Of a stretch of DNA of 64,000 nucleotides, positions 53,719 through 61,878 are shown in pieces (the first letter of the stretch is position 1; the number at the start of each line of letters is the position of its first letter). The stretch comes from Pelomonas lactea (GTDB lineage Bacteria > Pseudomonadota > Gammaproteobacteria > Burkholderiales > Burkholderiaceae_C): NCBI RefSeq assembly GCF_043555885.1, contig NZ_JBIGHX010000008.1, positions 62,001 to 126,000 on the forward strand, read 5' to 3'. The position numbers and the translations under genes are program-made. The notes beneath the pieces were generated by a model, which worked only from the letters and a program-made list of their open reading frames with translations, was not told the DNA's origin and made no database searches.

Positions 53719-54506
53719 AGAGCCTCAAGCTGCGCAGCCCCGAGGAAGTCGCCAAGGCCCGCACGGCCGGCCACCTCATCGCCGAGGTGCTGGCCATGCT
53801 CAAGCCCCACGTCGTGCCGGGCGTGACGACCGAGGAACTGGACGCCCTCTGCCACGACTACATCGTCGGCACGCTGAAATGCACGCCGTCCAACGTCGGC
53901 TACCACGGCTACCCCAAGACGGCCTGCATCTCGCCCAACCACGTCGTCTGCCACGGCATCCCGAGCAAGGACAAGAAGCTCAAGAAGGGTGACATCGTCA
54001 ACGTGGACGTCACGCTGACCAAGGACGGCTGGTTCGGCGACAGCAGCCGCATGTTCATCGTCGGCGAGGCCAACGTGCTGGCGCGCCGGCTGGTGATGAC
54101 CACGTACGAGGCACTGCGCGCCGGCATCCGCCAGGTGCGCCCCGGCGCGACGCTGGGCGATGTGGGCCACGCCATCCAGAAGGTGGCCCACGCGGCCGGC
54201 TTCAGCGTCGTGCGCGAGTACGGCGGGCATGGCATCGGCGACGTTTATCACGACGAGCCGCACGTCAACCACTTCGGCCGCCCGGGCGAAGGCCTGAAGC
54301 TGCAGGAAGGCATGATCTTCACGATCGAGCCCATGATCAACGCCGGCGGCGCCGCCATCCGCGAGCTGAACGACGGCTGGACGGTGGTGACGCGCGACCA
54401 CTCGCTGTCGGCGCAATGGGAGCACATGGTGGCTGTCACCAAGGACGGCTTTGAGATCCTGACGCCGTGGCCGGATGGGTTGGGGGAGTATCCGGCGATT
54501 GATTGA
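53715..54506 (+). CDS. map: Type I methionine aminopeptidase
   Basis: 263 residues from the ATG at 53715 (ATGA overlap with the ParD-like gene). Removes N-terminal Met from nascent proteins. The five metal ligands are all visible in order: D in VNVDVTL, D in WFGDSSRMF, H in GGHGIG, E in FTIEPM and E in QWEHMVAVT. Conserved GYHGYPKTACISPNHVVCHG lines the S1 pocket. Being paired with a ParD-like gene, it may be a second Map copy distinct from one beside rpsB, by inference. Confidence 0.95.
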   Translation: MKSLKLRSPEEVAKARTAGHLIAEVLAMLKPHVVPGVTTEELDALCHDYIVGTLKCTPSNVGYHGYPKTACISPNHVVCHGIPSKDKKLKKGDIVNVDVTLTKDGWFGDSSRMFIVGEANVLARRLVMTTYEALRAGIRQVRPGATLGDVGHAIQKVAHAAGFSVVREYGGHGIGDVYHDEPHVNHFGRPGEGLKLQEGMIFTIEPMINAGGAAIRELNDGWTVVTRDHSLSAQWEHMVAVTKDGFEILTPWPDGLGEYPAID

Positions 54507-54515
54507 GCGATCCGA

Positions 54516-54599
54516 CTCGTGGAGAGGCGGCCTCAGCGTTCCCGGTAAGCGGACCGGCCAGCGTAGCTGGCCCAGGACCGCTTGACCAACCGGCTAGAC
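54516..54599 (-). repeat. attC-like site 1 (integron cassette recombination site)
   Basis: On the minus strand, GTCTAGC overlaps the stop codon of the 97-residue gene and resembles the RYYYAAC core. The arms GGTcAAGCGG and CCGCTTACC pair with a single unpaired base, and an inner GGCCAGC/GCTGGCC stem follows. The far end is GAACGCTGAGG, near the GTTRRRY core. Plus-strand pairing is 54544-54552 with 54578-54587, unpaired base at 54584. Confidence 0.55.
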
Positions 54600-54887
54600 A
54601 TGCCTGTTCCGCGTCTGCGAGAGCCAATTGCCTGCAATCATGAGCACGCGCGCGAGGCTTTCCAGAAGCAGCCACGCCACAAGGAGCGGCCCCGCGGCAT
54701 ATCCAATGATCAGCAGAACTTGTGGCTGAGCCAGGCAGGCACTGAACGCCGCCACGCATAGCGCCGGAAAACCAATCCGTCCAACAATGGCTACAAACTT
54801 TCCGAATAAGAAGAGGGTTTGACCAACGCCCCCGCCGGTGTTCGACCAGTCGGTCACGAGGAAGAAAGTAGAAAGGCAGCGAGGCAT
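54594..54887 (-). CDS. Small membrane protein of unknown function in the cassette-like array
   Basis: 97 residues. Two hydrophobic stretches (about 33-52, VGRIGFPALCVAAFSACLA; about 57-80, LLIIGYAAGPLLVAWLLLESL) suggest a two-helix inner-membrane protein with a basic C-terminus (QTRNRHV). Base composition is lower in GC than the map and metE genes on either side. Flanked on both sides by attC-like hairpins, with the stop codon lying inside the downstream site, as is usual for integron cassettes. No homologue recognised. Confidence 0.6.
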   Translation of the reverse strand: MPRCLSTFFLVTDWSNTGGGVGQTLFLFGKFVAIVGRIGFPALCVAAFSACLAQPQVLLIIGYAAGPLLVAWLLLESLARVLMIAGNWLSQTRNRHV

Positions 54888-54965
54888 TTGGCTGTCTTGA
54901 CGGTGGAGTTCAGCCGACCAGCCAGCGCATCAGGCGCCGGTCGGCTGCAATGACAGGTGATGTCT
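54888..54965 (-). repeat. attC-like site 2
   Basis: CAGCCGACC (54911-54919) and GGTCGGCTG (54939-54947) form a perfect 9-bp stem, followed on one side by an unpaired C (54948) and a further AA/TT pairing. The minus strand reads CATTGCAGCCG...CGGCTGAACTCCACCGTCAAG, close to the canonical attC L and spacer wording (TTCAAGCCG...CGGCTTAATTCA-CGTTA). The core ends are degenerate. Confidence 0.55.
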
Positions 54966-54971
54966 CACGCC

Positions 54972-55262
54972 TTACGGAAGTGAGTCAACGAAATTGATGC
55001 CACGTTCCATCAACCTGCGCATCAGTCGAATTGTCACCTCTTCAGGTGGGCCGTCAAACTCACCCGGCCGCTCAACCAAATCCGTGCAATCACGCCCGGC
55101 ATGAAGGTGCACCGCCCGTTCAATCTCATTTATTGAACGAACCTCGACGGCGCCCTGCTCATGAGGAAGCAGGACATAAATGCAATCGTGATAGAGCTCG
55201 TTCTGCAATCCCGCCGACTTTAAGGCTGCAGAGAGTTCATATAGGCCGTCATCGTGCGACAT
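54972..55262 (-). CDS. Small soluble protein of unknown function in the cassette-like array
   Basis: 96 residues from an ATG that lies inside the end of attC-like site 3. Begins MSHDDGLYELSAALKSAGL; an alternating hydrophobic/charged pattern (IYVLLPHEQGAVEVRSINEIERAV, PEEVTIRLMRRLMERG) suggests a compact alpha/beta fold without signal or membrane helix. Acidic overall. Lower GC than the flanking core genes. No family recognised. The absence of an obvious own ribosome site is common in cassettes. Confidence 0.6.
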   Translation of the reverse strand: MSHDDGLYELSAALKSAGLQNELYHDCIYVLLPHEQGAVEVRSINEIERAVHLHAGRDCTDLVERPGEFDGPPEEVTIRLMRRLMERGINFVDSLP

Positions 55263-55330
55263 AACGTTTGACGTAACCGGCCGCAGCAGCGCGCAGCGAT
55301 GCGGAGGTCCGGTTGACGGAATGGTTGGGC
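55259..55330 (-). repeat. attC-like site 3 (best match)
   Basis: 72 bases on the minus strand, starting with GCCCAAC (matches RYYYAAC) 10 bases after a stop codon and ending with CGTTATGT (near GTTRRRY). Plus-strand CGTAACCGG (55272-55280) pairs with CCGGTTgACG (55309-55318), leaving one unpaired G at the same position as in the other sites. Spacer wording CGGTTACGTCAAACGTTA is close to canonical CGGCTTAATTCA-CGTTA. Confidence 0.65.
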
Positions 55331-55340
55331 AATAGCGGCA

Positions 55341-55844
55341 TCATTTTTGAATCGTCCAATCGTGAACACAGAATCCACAAACGAACTGTTCGGGATCATC
55401 TTCAAGTGAACAACTCGAAGACCCGGCGAATGCAATCCCAGGAACGCTGTTCTCTTCGTCGTCGGCGATGTAACACATTTCATCCCCATCATCGTATAGA
55501 AGTGGATGCAATCGCTGAACCGAAGACATAGGGCTTCCAATCGAAACCGCTTCCATGTAGCTGCCGCTATAACCTTCAAACAGGAATATACAAAAGAGCT
55601 TTCCGGCAGCATTGAAACTGAGTCGAACTTGATCGTCCCCGAAAAACACTGCCCGGATATGCCCGTCCAGGTCTCGTTTCGCGATAACGCCTCGGTTCTG
55701 CCGCAAGGCTGCGACAGGTACTTGCTGATCAAGAACGGTCGCGCCGCGAATGATTTCAGCAATTTCTGAGATATCCATGCCGATCTCGAATCCAGCAGCG
55801 GAATGCCTTGGAATAATTTCTGCTTGAAGATCTAGCGTTCTCAT
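55341..55844 (-). CDS. Acidic protein of unknown function in the cassette-like array
   Basis: 167 residues from ATG 55844 (a TTG at 55859 inside the upstream attC-like core is the alternative). No signal peptide. The IGSPMSSVQRLHPLLYDDGDEMCYIADDEE segment, with alternating beta-like strands (IRAVFFGDDQVRLSFN, LFCIFLFEGYSGSYMEAV), recalls small acidic immunity-type proteins of contact-dependent toxins. I cannot name a family, and no toxin gene is adjacent. The C-terminal CGFCVHDW holds a cysteine pair. GC is markedly lower than in metE. Confidence 0.6.
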   Translation of the reverse strand: MRTLDLQAEIIPRHSAAGFEIGMDISEIAEIIRGATVLDQQVPVAALRQNRGVIAKRDLDGHIRAVFFGDDQVRLSFNAAGKLFCIFLFEGYSGSYMEAVSIGSPMSSVQRLHPLLYDDGDEMCYIADDEENSVPGIAFAGSSSCSLEDDPEQFVCGFCVHDWTIQK

Positions 55845-55853
55845 CGGTTTGGA

Positions 55854-55933
55854 GCCCAACGTGTTTTAGAGAGACAGCCGACGCCGCCAAAGCAGGCGCG
55901 CTGCGCCCTAAAACGGGCTGCGTCATCGTAGGC
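55854..55933 (-). repeat. Possible attC-like site 4
   Basis: The minus strand ends in ACGTTGGGC, a full match to the GTTRRRY core, just before the 167-residue gene. Upstream, GACGCAGCC and GGCTGTCTC can pair imperfectly and a GTTTTAG/CTAAAAC pair surrounds the middle. The opposite core (GCCTACG) is degenerate, so this is less certain than sites 1-3. Confidence 0.4.
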
Positions 55934-55976
55934 AAGTGCTTGAATTGACACAGAAAATCTCCCGTTCTGCTGCATT

Positions 55977-56144
55977 TCATACAGCATTAAATTTCCGGCA
56001 AAAGCGGCGCGCCGTTACAAGTTCTTGGTGGACTTCTTTTGGGAATGCCGGTCCGCGCAATGATGCCAGCCGGATCGCCTCCCACGCTTCAGGGAAAGCA
56101 ACCGTCCAGCACCGCTCGTCTATCTCAGCTGGCTTGGAGCGCAT
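55977..56144 (-). CDS. Possible small ORF or gene remnant next to metE
   Basis: 55 residues, ATG overlapping the metE stop by one base (TGATG). Encodes MRSKPAEIDERCWTVAFP and continues through WEAIRLASLRGP and VHQELVTARRFCRKFNAV. The composition looks protein-like and GC is lower than in metE. It could be the first cassette gene of the array, a truncated remnant or chance. The rest of the 299-base gap between 55845 and 56143 contains only attC-like site 4. Confidence 0.3.
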   Translation of the reverse strand: MRSKPAEIDERCWTVAFPEAWEAIRLASLRGPAFPKEVHQELVTARRFCRKFNAV

Positions 56145-58465
56145 CAGCCGACGCGCGCTTCCTCCCGCCGCAATTCCCTCGCCGCTGCCACCATCCTCGC
56201 GAGCGCCGCTTCAGTCTCCACCCACCCCCGCGTCTTCAGCCCGCAGTCCGGGTTGACCCACAGCAGCGCCGGCGGAATGACTTCGGCGGCCTTCTTCAGC
56301 AGCCGCAGCATCTCCGCCGTGTCCGGCACGCGGGGCGAGTGGATGTCGTAGACGCCGGGGCCGATCTCGTTGGGGTAGCGGAAGTCCCCGAAACCGCGCA
56401 GCAGTTCCATGTCCGACCGGCTCGTCTCGATGGTGATGACGTCGGCGTCCATCGCGGCGATGTCGGGGAGGATGTCGTTGAACTCCGAGTAGCACATGTG
56501 GGTGTGAATCTGCGTGTCGTCGCGCACCGGGCTGGCGGCCACGCGGAAGGCGCGGGTGGCCCAGGCGAGGTAGTCGCTCCACGCGGCACGGCGCAGCGGC
56601 AGGCCTTCGCGGATGGCGGGCTCGTCGATCTGGATGACGGCGATGCCGGCGGCTTCCAGGTCGGCCACCTCGTCGCGGATGGCCAGCGCGATCTGCAGCG
56701 CCGTGTCGGCGCGCGGCTGGTCGTCGCGGACGAAGGACCATTGCAGGATGGTGATGGGGCCGGTCAGCATGCCCTTCATGGGCTTGGGCGTGAGGCTCTG
56801 CGCGAAGACGGTCCAGTCCACCGTCATGGCCTTCGGGCGGGACACGTCGCCGAACAGCACCGGCGGCTTCACGCAGCGGGACCCGTAGCTCTGCACCCAG
56901 CCGTTGGCCGTGAAGGCGAAGCCGGCGAGCTGTTCGCCGAAGTACTCCACCATGTCGTTGCGCTCGGCCTCGCCGTGCACCAGCACGTCCAGGCCGAGGG
57001 CCTCCTGTTTGCGCACGGCGAGTTCGATCTCGCGGTGCATCGCGTCGCGGTAGACGACCTCGGACAGCTCGCCGCGCTTGAACGCGGCGCGGGCCGCGCG
57101 GATCTCGGGCGTCTGCGGGAAGGAGCCGATGGTGGTCGTCGGGAACGTGGGCAGGCGCAGCCGCTGGCGCTGCGCGGCCTGGCGGCTGGGGAAGGGCGAG
57201 CGGCGCTGGTCGGCGTCTGCGGGCAGTGCCCTCAACCGCGCGGCGACGGCCGCGTTGCGCACGCGGCGGCTGCTGATGCGCGTGGCGCGGGCGACGCGTG
57301 CTTCGGCCAGCTCGCGGCTGACGCCGGCTTCATCGCCCCACAGCGCGCGCTTGAGCACGCGCAGTTCGTCCAGTTTCTCGACGGCACCGGCCAGCCAGGA
57401 CTGCAGCTCGGTGTCCACCGCCGCGTCGTGCCGCAGGCTGAACGGTACGTGCAGCAGCGAGCACGACGGCGCCACCCACAGCCGCCCGCCGCGCAGCTGC
57501 TGCACCTGGCGCAGCGTGGCCAGCGCGGCGTCCAGGTCGCTGCGCCAGATGTTGCGGCCGTCCAGGATGCCCACGGACAGCTCGCGGTCCCGCGGCAGGC
57601 GCTGCGCCACCGGCAGCAGCTCGGCCGGCGCGCGCACGGCGTCCACATGCAGGCCGGCCACGGGCAGCTCGCAGGCGAGGTCGAGGTTGTCGGCCAGCGG
57701 CGAGAAGTAGGTGGCCAGCAGCAGCGGCTGGCCGACGACGCCCAGCCGCGCGTAGGCCTGGCGCAGCGCGTCCTGCCACGGCGGGCTGAGGTCCAGCCCG
57801 AGGATGGGTTCGTCCAGCTGCACCCAGGTCACGCCGCGGGCGGCCAGGCGGGTCAGCAGCTGTTCGTAGGCGGGCAGCAGGCGCTTGAGCAACGCCAGGC
57901 GGTCGAAGCCGTCCTGCTTGCTCTTGCCGAGAAACAGGAAGCTCACCGGCCCCAGCAGCGCGACCTTGGGGCTGGCGGGCAGCGCGATGGCTTCGTCCAC
58001 CTCGGCCAGCAGCCGGTCGGCGTGCAGGCTGAACTCGGTGGCGGCGTCGAACTCGGGCACGAGGTAGTGGTAGTTGGTGTCGAACCACTTGGTCATCTCC
58101 AGCGCGGGTACGCCGTCGCCGTGCGGGCTGCCGCAGCTGCACGGCGCGTCGTGGGCCGCCGCGCCGCGGGCCATCGTGAAGTAGCGCTGCAGCGCTGTCT
58201 CCTGGCCGGTGAAGCCGAAGCGGGCGGGCTCGCAGCCGAACAGCTGGATCAACTGGGCGACGTGGTCGTACAGCGCGAAGTCGCCCACGGTGACGTGGTC
58301 CAGCCCGGCGTCGCGCTGCAGCGCCCAGTGGCGGGCGCGCAGTGCGGCGGCCTGGGCTTCCAGCGCGGCGGCCGGCAGCTCGCCGCGCCAGTGGCGTTCC
58401 AGCGCCGTCTTCAGTTCGCGGTGCTGGCCCATGCGGGGGAAGCCGAGGATATGAGTCTTGATCAT
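56144..58465 (-). CDS. metE: Cobalamin-independent methionine synthase
   Basis: 773 residues from the ATG at 58465 (MIKTHILGFPRMG). Transfers methyl from 5-methyltetrahydropteroyl-triglutamate to homocysteine. Duplicated barrel layout with an N-terminal half (ELKTALERHWRGE, VTWVQLDEPILGLDL) and a catalytic C-terminal half: TTTIGSFPQT, HGEAERNDMVEYFGEQLAGF, YGSRCVKPP, the zinc ligands His and Cys in HTHMCYSEFND and Cys in VNPDCGLKTRGW. Divergent from metR across 96 bases with MetR-like boxes, the classical arrangement for homocysteine-responsive control. Confidence 0.97.
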   Translation of the reverse strand: MIKTHILGFPRMGQHRELKTALERHWRGELPAAALEAQAAALRARHWALQRDAGLDHVTVGDFALYDHVAQLIQLFGCEPARFGFTGQETALQRYFTMARGAAAHDAPCSCGSPHGDGVPALEMTKWFDTNYHYLVPEFDAATEFSLHADRLLAEVDEAIALPASPKVALLGPVSFLFLGKSKQDGFDRLALLKRLLPAYEQLLTRLAARGVTWVQLDEPILGLDLSPPWQDALRQAYARLGVVGQPLLLATYFSPLADNLDLACELPVAGLHVDAVRAPAELLPVAQRLPRDRELSVGILDGRNIWRSDLDAALATLRQVQQLRGGRLWVAPSCSLLHVPFSLRHDAAVDTELQSWLAGAVEKLDELRVLKRALWGDEAGVSRELAEARVARATRISSRRVRNAAVAARLRALPADADQRRSPFPSRQAAQRQRLRLPTFPTTTIGSFPQTPEIRAARAAFKRGELSEVVYRDAMHREIELAVRKQEALGLDVLVHGEAERNDMVEYFGEQLAGFAFTANGWVQSYGSRCVKPPVLFGDVSRPKAMTVDWTVFAQSLTPKPMKGMLTGPITILQWSFVRDDQPRADTALQIALAIRDEVADLEAAGIAVIQIDEPAIREGLPLRRAAWSDYLAWATRAFRVAASPVRDDTQIHTHMCYSEFNDILPDIAAMDADVITIETSRSDMELLRGFGDFRYPNEIGPGVYDIHSPRVPDTAEMLRLLKKAAEVIPPALLWVNPDCGLKTRGWVETEAALARMVAAARELRREEARVG

Positions 58466-58482
58466 GTTGAATCGAGTGATGC

Positions 58483-58495
58483 TGAATTCGATTCG
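58483..58495. promoter_or_regulatory. MetR box candidate proximal to metE
   Basis: TGAATTCGATTCG fits the TGAA-N5-TTCA consensus of MetR except for the last base. It lies 18 bases upstream of the metE start in the divergent gap. Confidence 0.45.
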
Positions 58496-58527
58496 TGATG
58501 ATCCGCAGTCGGGCACAATGAATCAAA

Positions 58528-58540
58528 CGAAACGTTTTCG
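58528..58540. promoter_or_regulatory. MetR box candidate proximal to metR
   Basis: CGAA-ACGTT-TTCG, a dyad with GAA-N5-TTC at its core, 21 bases upstream of the metR start. Its centre is 45 bases from the other box. Confidence 0.45.
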
Positions 58541-58561
58541 GGTTCATCAACAGTTCCGCTC

Positions 58562-59485
58562 ATGCAAACACCGCTCGAACTGCGCCATCTGCGCACGCTG
58601 GCCGCGCTGCGCGAGGCCGGCAATCTGTCCCGCGCGGCGCAACTGCTGAACCTGACGCAGTCGGCGCTGTCCCACCAGCTCAAGGGCCTGGAGGAGCACT
58701 ACGGCGCCGAGCTGTTCGCGCGCAAGAGCAACCCGCTGGTGTTCGGCGTCGTCGGCCAGCGGCTGCTGAAGCTGGCGGACGCCGTGCTGCCGCAGGTGGA
58801 CGAGGCCGACCGCGACGTGCGCCGGCTGGTGGACGGCTCGGCTGGCCAGCTGCGCATCGCCGTGGAATGCCACACCTGCTTCGACTGGCTGATGCCGGCG
58901 ATGGATGCCTTTCGCGAGCGTTGGCCGGAGGTGGAGCTGGACATCGTGTCCGGCTTCCAGGCCGACCCCGTGGGCCTGCTGCACCAGGACCGCGCCGAGC
59001 TGGCCATCGTGTCGGACGTGGATGCCGACGAGACCGGCGTCGTCGTGCACCCGCTGTTCAGCTTCGAGATCGTCGCGCTGCTGCCCAAGGGTCATGCGCT
59101 GCTCGGCAAGCCGTGGCTGGACGCGGCGGACTTCGCCGGCCAGACGCTGATCACCTACCCGGTGCCCGACGACATGCTGGACCTGGTGCGCCGCGTGCTG
59201 CAGCCCGCCGGCATCACGCCGCCGCGGCGCACCAGCGAGCTAACGGTGGCCATGCTGCAGCTGGTGGCCAGCGGCCGGGGCATCGCGGCGCTACCGCTGT
59301 GGGCGGTGGAGGGCTACCTGGCGCGCGGGTATGTCGCGCGGCAGCGCATCGGCGAGGGCGGGCTGACGGGGCGGCTGTACGCGGTCAGCACGCCGGGCCT
59401 GGCCGCCAAGCCCTTCCTGGCCGACTTCGTGCGGCTGATGCGCGAGACCTCGCTGCTGAACCTGGCCGGCGTGAGCCTGCTCTGA
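58562..59485 (+). CDS. metR: LysR family regulator of methionine biosynthesis (MetR)
   Basis: 307 residues. N-terminal HTH LRTLAALREAGNLSRAAQLLNLTQSALSHQLKGLEEHYG (about 9-47) and RLRIAVECHTCFDWLMPAMDAFRERWPEVELDI-type start of the sensor domain, the wording typical of MetR (ECHTCFDWL). Activates metE in response to homocysteine. The divergent position relative to metE supports the name. Confidence 0.95.
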   Translation: MQTPLELRHLRTLAALREAGNLSRAAQLLNLTQSALSHQLKGLEEHYGAELFARKSNPLVFGVVGQRLLKLADAVLPQVDEADRDVRRLVDGSAGQLRIAVECHTCFDWLMPAMDAFRERWPEVELDIVSGFQADPVGLLHQDRAELAIVSDVDADETGVVVHPLFSFEIVALLPKGHALLGKPWLDAADFAGQTLITYPVPDDMLDLVRRVLQPAGITPPRRTSELTVAMLQLVASGRGIAALPLWAVEGYLARGYVARQRIGEGGLTGRLYAVSTPGLAAKPFLADFVRLMRETSLLNLAGVSLL

Positions 59486-59492
59486 GGCCGTC

Positions 59493-60242
59493 TCAGTTGC
59501 GGGCGTGCGAGACGCGGTAGCCCGCCAGCCCGGGCAGCTCGGGCAGCCGGCTCGCGAAGCGCGACAGCGTGTCGCGGCCGTAGTTCTGCCGCGCCGTGCA
59601 GACGAAGCGCCATTCCTGCTGCCCGTCGTGGCATTCGATGCTGACCGAGCCCGGCGCGAAGTCGTAGCCCAGGCTGGCCGCAAAGGTCACGAGCTCGGCC
59701 TGCGCGAACGTGCGGCCGGGCTCGCCGCGCAGGTGCACGGCGATGGCGGGGTGCGAGGGCAGCGCCGCCTCCAGCCGGGCGCCCCACATCATCAGCGACG
59801 CGCACAGCAGCGTCAGCGTGATGGCGGCGAAGTAGAACCCCATGCCGACCACGATGCCGATGGCCGATGCGGCCCAGAGTGACGCGGCCGTCGTCAGGCC
59901 GGAGATGTTCATGCCCTCGCGCATGATGACGCCTGCGCACAGGAAGCCGATGCCGGTGACGACGCCCTGGATGACGCGGGTCGGGTCCATCAGCGCGGGG
60001 AGCGTGGCGCCCGCGCTGCCGCCGAACCACTGGTGGGGCAGCCCCAGCAGCACGATGACGGCGGTGGAGGCCATGCAGACCAGCGCGTAGGTGCGCATGC
60101 CGGCCGCGCGGCCGTGGAAGGCGCGCTCGTAGCCCAGCACCAGGCCCAGCAGGCCAGCGCCAGCGAGGTGCAGCAGCACGAGCAGGTTGGCCTGCCATTG
60201 GGACAGGGTCCAGTAACGCAGCAGCTGGTCGGTTTCGAGCAT
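59493..60242 (-). CDS. MgtC/SapB family membrane protein
   Basis: 249 residues, ATG at 60242. Residues about 18-150 hold four to five membrane helices with family motifs GLVLGYERAFHGRAAGMRTYALVC, VTGIGFLCAGVIMREG and GLTTAASLWAASAIGIVVGMGFY. The soluble C-terminal domain (about 165-249) looks ACT-like. MgtC proteins support growth at low magnesium and, in pathogens, intracellular survival; here an environmental magnesium or membrane-potential role is more likely, by inference. Convergent with metR, 7-base gap. Confidence 0.9.
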   Translation of the reverse strand: MLETDQLLRYWTLSQWQANLLVLLHLAGAGLLGLVLGYERAFHGRAAGMRTYALVCMASTAVIVLLGLPHQWFGGSAGATLPALMDPTRVIQGVVTGIGFLCAGVIMREGMNISGLTTAASLWAASAIGIVVGMGFYFAAITLTLLCASLMMWGARLEAALPSHPAIAVHLRGEPGRTFAQAELVTFAASLGYDFAPGSVSIECHDGQQEWRFVCTARQNYGRDTLSRFASRLPELPGLAGYRVSHARN

Positions 60243-60325
60243 GAGGGCGGGCTTGAAGTGTCGGTGCCACCGTAGCCCAGTTTTGCGCGCCGCGCCACCT
60301 GGCCGAGCGCCGGGCGGGGCGCCGA

Positions 60326-61381
60326 TCAGCCTCTCGCGTCGAAACGGGTCACCGCGTCGGCCATGCCGTCCAGCGGCAGCACCTCGTCGACCGCGCCCAG
60401 CTTGATGGCCTCCATGGGCATGCCGAACACCACGCAGCTGGCCTCGTCCTGCGCCAGCGTGCGCACGCCCAGGTCGTGCAGCTGCTTCATGCCGCGGGCG
60501 CCGTCGTCGCCCATGCCGGTGAGCATGATGGCCAGCGCGTCGCCGTTGGTGTGCTCGGCCAGGCTGCGGAACAGCACATCCACCGACGGCTTGTGGCGGT
60601 TCACCGGCGGGCCGTCCAGCACCACGGCGTAGTACTGACCGGCGTTCTTGCGCAGCTTCATGTGCTTGCCGCCCGGCGCGATGAGCACGACGCCGCGCTC
60701 CAGCCGGTCGCCGTCGCGGGCCTCCCGCACAGACATGTTGCACAGGCCGTCCAGCCGCTGTGCGTACATGGCGGTGAAGCGCTCGGGCATGTGCTGCACG
60801 ATGGCGATCCCGGGGGCGTCCGCCGGCAGGGACCGCAGGATGTGTTCGATGGCCTGCGTGCCGCCGGTGGAGCTGCCGATGACGACGGGCTTGTTGACCG
60901 ACAGTGCGTGCAGCCCCGGCGCGGCGGCGGGCAGGCGCGGCGCGGCGCTTCCCGCGGGGGCGGCCGGCAGGCGCACCATGCGCGGGCGCGAGCGCGCGGC
61001 TGCCTTGAGCGTGGCGATGAGCTCGCGGCGCGAGTCCTCCAGGAACTGGCGCAGCCCCAGGCGAGGCTTGGCCACCACGGCGACCGCGCCTGCCGCGAGT
61101 GCGTCCACCGCGATGCGGCTCCCTTCCGTGCTCAGCGAGGAGCAGATGACCGTCGGGATGGGCGCCTCGGCCATCTGCTGGCGCAGGAAGGTGAGGCCGT
61201 CCATGCCGGGCATCTCGATGTCCAGCAGCAGCACGTCGGGGCGCCGCTTGCGGATCAGTGGTGCGGCCAGGAGCGGGTTGGGCGCGCTGCCGCTGGCCTC
61301 GATGTCCGGGTCGCCCTGCAGCAGGGCCGCCATGGTCTGGCGCACGACGGCGGAATCGTCGATGACGAAAACTTTGATCAT
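60326..61381 (-). CDS. cheB: Chemotaxis protein-glutamate methylesterase CheB
   Basis: 351 residues, ATG at 61381 overlapping the cheD stop by 4 bases. Receiver domain (1-120) with D8/D9 acidic pocket, phospho-acceptor D54 in LLLDIEMPGMDG and the KP of VVAKPRLG. Methylesterase domain (about 165-345) with the Ser of IGSSTGGTQAIEHIL, the His of IVQHMPERF and the Asp of MLTGMGDDGARG. Demethylates and deamidates chemoreceptors for adaptation. Last gene of the visible operon. Confidence 0.96.
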   Translation of the reverse strand: MIKVFVIDDSAVVRQTMAALLQGDPDIEASGSAPNPLLAAPLIRKRRPDVLLLDIEMPGMDGLTFLRQQMAEAPIPTVICSSLSTEGSRIAVDALAAGAVAVVAKPRLGLRQFLEDSRRELIATLKAAARSRPRMVRLPAAPAGSAAPRLPAAAPGLHALSVNKPVVIGSSTGGTQAIEHILRSLPADAPGIAIVQHMPERFTAMYAQRLDGLCNMSVREARDGDRLERGVVLIAPGGKHMKLRKNAGQYYAVVLDGPPVNRHKPSVDVLFRSLAEHTNGDALAIMLTGMGDDGARGMKQLHDLGVRTLAQDEASCVVFGMPMEAIKLGAVDEVLPLDGMADAVTRFDARG

Positions 61382-61878
61382 GGGGTGCTCGCTTTCGGGC
61401 CAGGGGGCAAAGCCATGTGCACGGCCTCCACCTCGGGCGCCTCGGGGCCGACGGTCCAGCGCAGCTTGCGGTAGGCGTGGCCGCCGACCGAGGCCCCCAG
61501 CACGTGCACGCCGGCACGCTGCAGGGCCTCCAGCGCCCAGGTCATGTTGGCGGCACCGACGTTGCCCTGGGCCGCCGTGTCGCCGACCTGGCCCGGGAAC
61601 ATGTTGCCGCCGCCGTAGACCCAGGCCTGGCATTGCCGGGCGTCGATGCCGCGGCTGCGCAGCTGGCGCGCCATCTCGGCCAGCGCGCCGTCGCCATAGG
61701 CGGTGTTGCAACCGCCGGTGGGAGCGCCGGCATGCACCACATGGCACATCGCACCGACGGTGCGGCGCGGGTCGGTCAGCACGATGGCCACGCACGACCC
61801 GAGCAGCGTCTCCAGCCGGCCGCCGCGGTCCACGCAGGCCACGTCGCCCGGGTGCAGCGTCACGTGCGCGGGCGTCAT
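61378..61878 (-). CDS. cheD: Chemoreceptor glutamine deamidase CheD
   Basis: 166 residues, ATG at 61878 overlapping the cheR stop. Catalytic C29 in LLGSCVAIVL and H46 in GAMCHVVHA, followed by YGDGALAEM and KVYGGGNMF-type VYGGGNMF. Converts receptor Gln to Glu and in some species interacts with CheC. No cheC is seen here. Coupled by 4-base overlaps to cheR and cheB. Confidence 0.95.
   Translation of the reverse strand: MTPAHVTLHPGDVACVDRGGRLETLLGSCVAIVLTDPRRTVGAMCHVVHAGAPTGGCNTAYGDGALAEMARQLRSRGIDARQCQAWVYGGGNMFPGQVGDTAAQGNVGAANMTWALEALQRAGVHVLGASVGGHAYRKLRWTVGPEAPEVEAVHMALPPGPKASTP

Noticed and set aside
53470..54506. A ParDE toxin-antitoxin module
   Set aside because: The ParD-like protein is followed by an intact methionine aminopeptidase with all metal ligands, not a ParE/RelE toxin.
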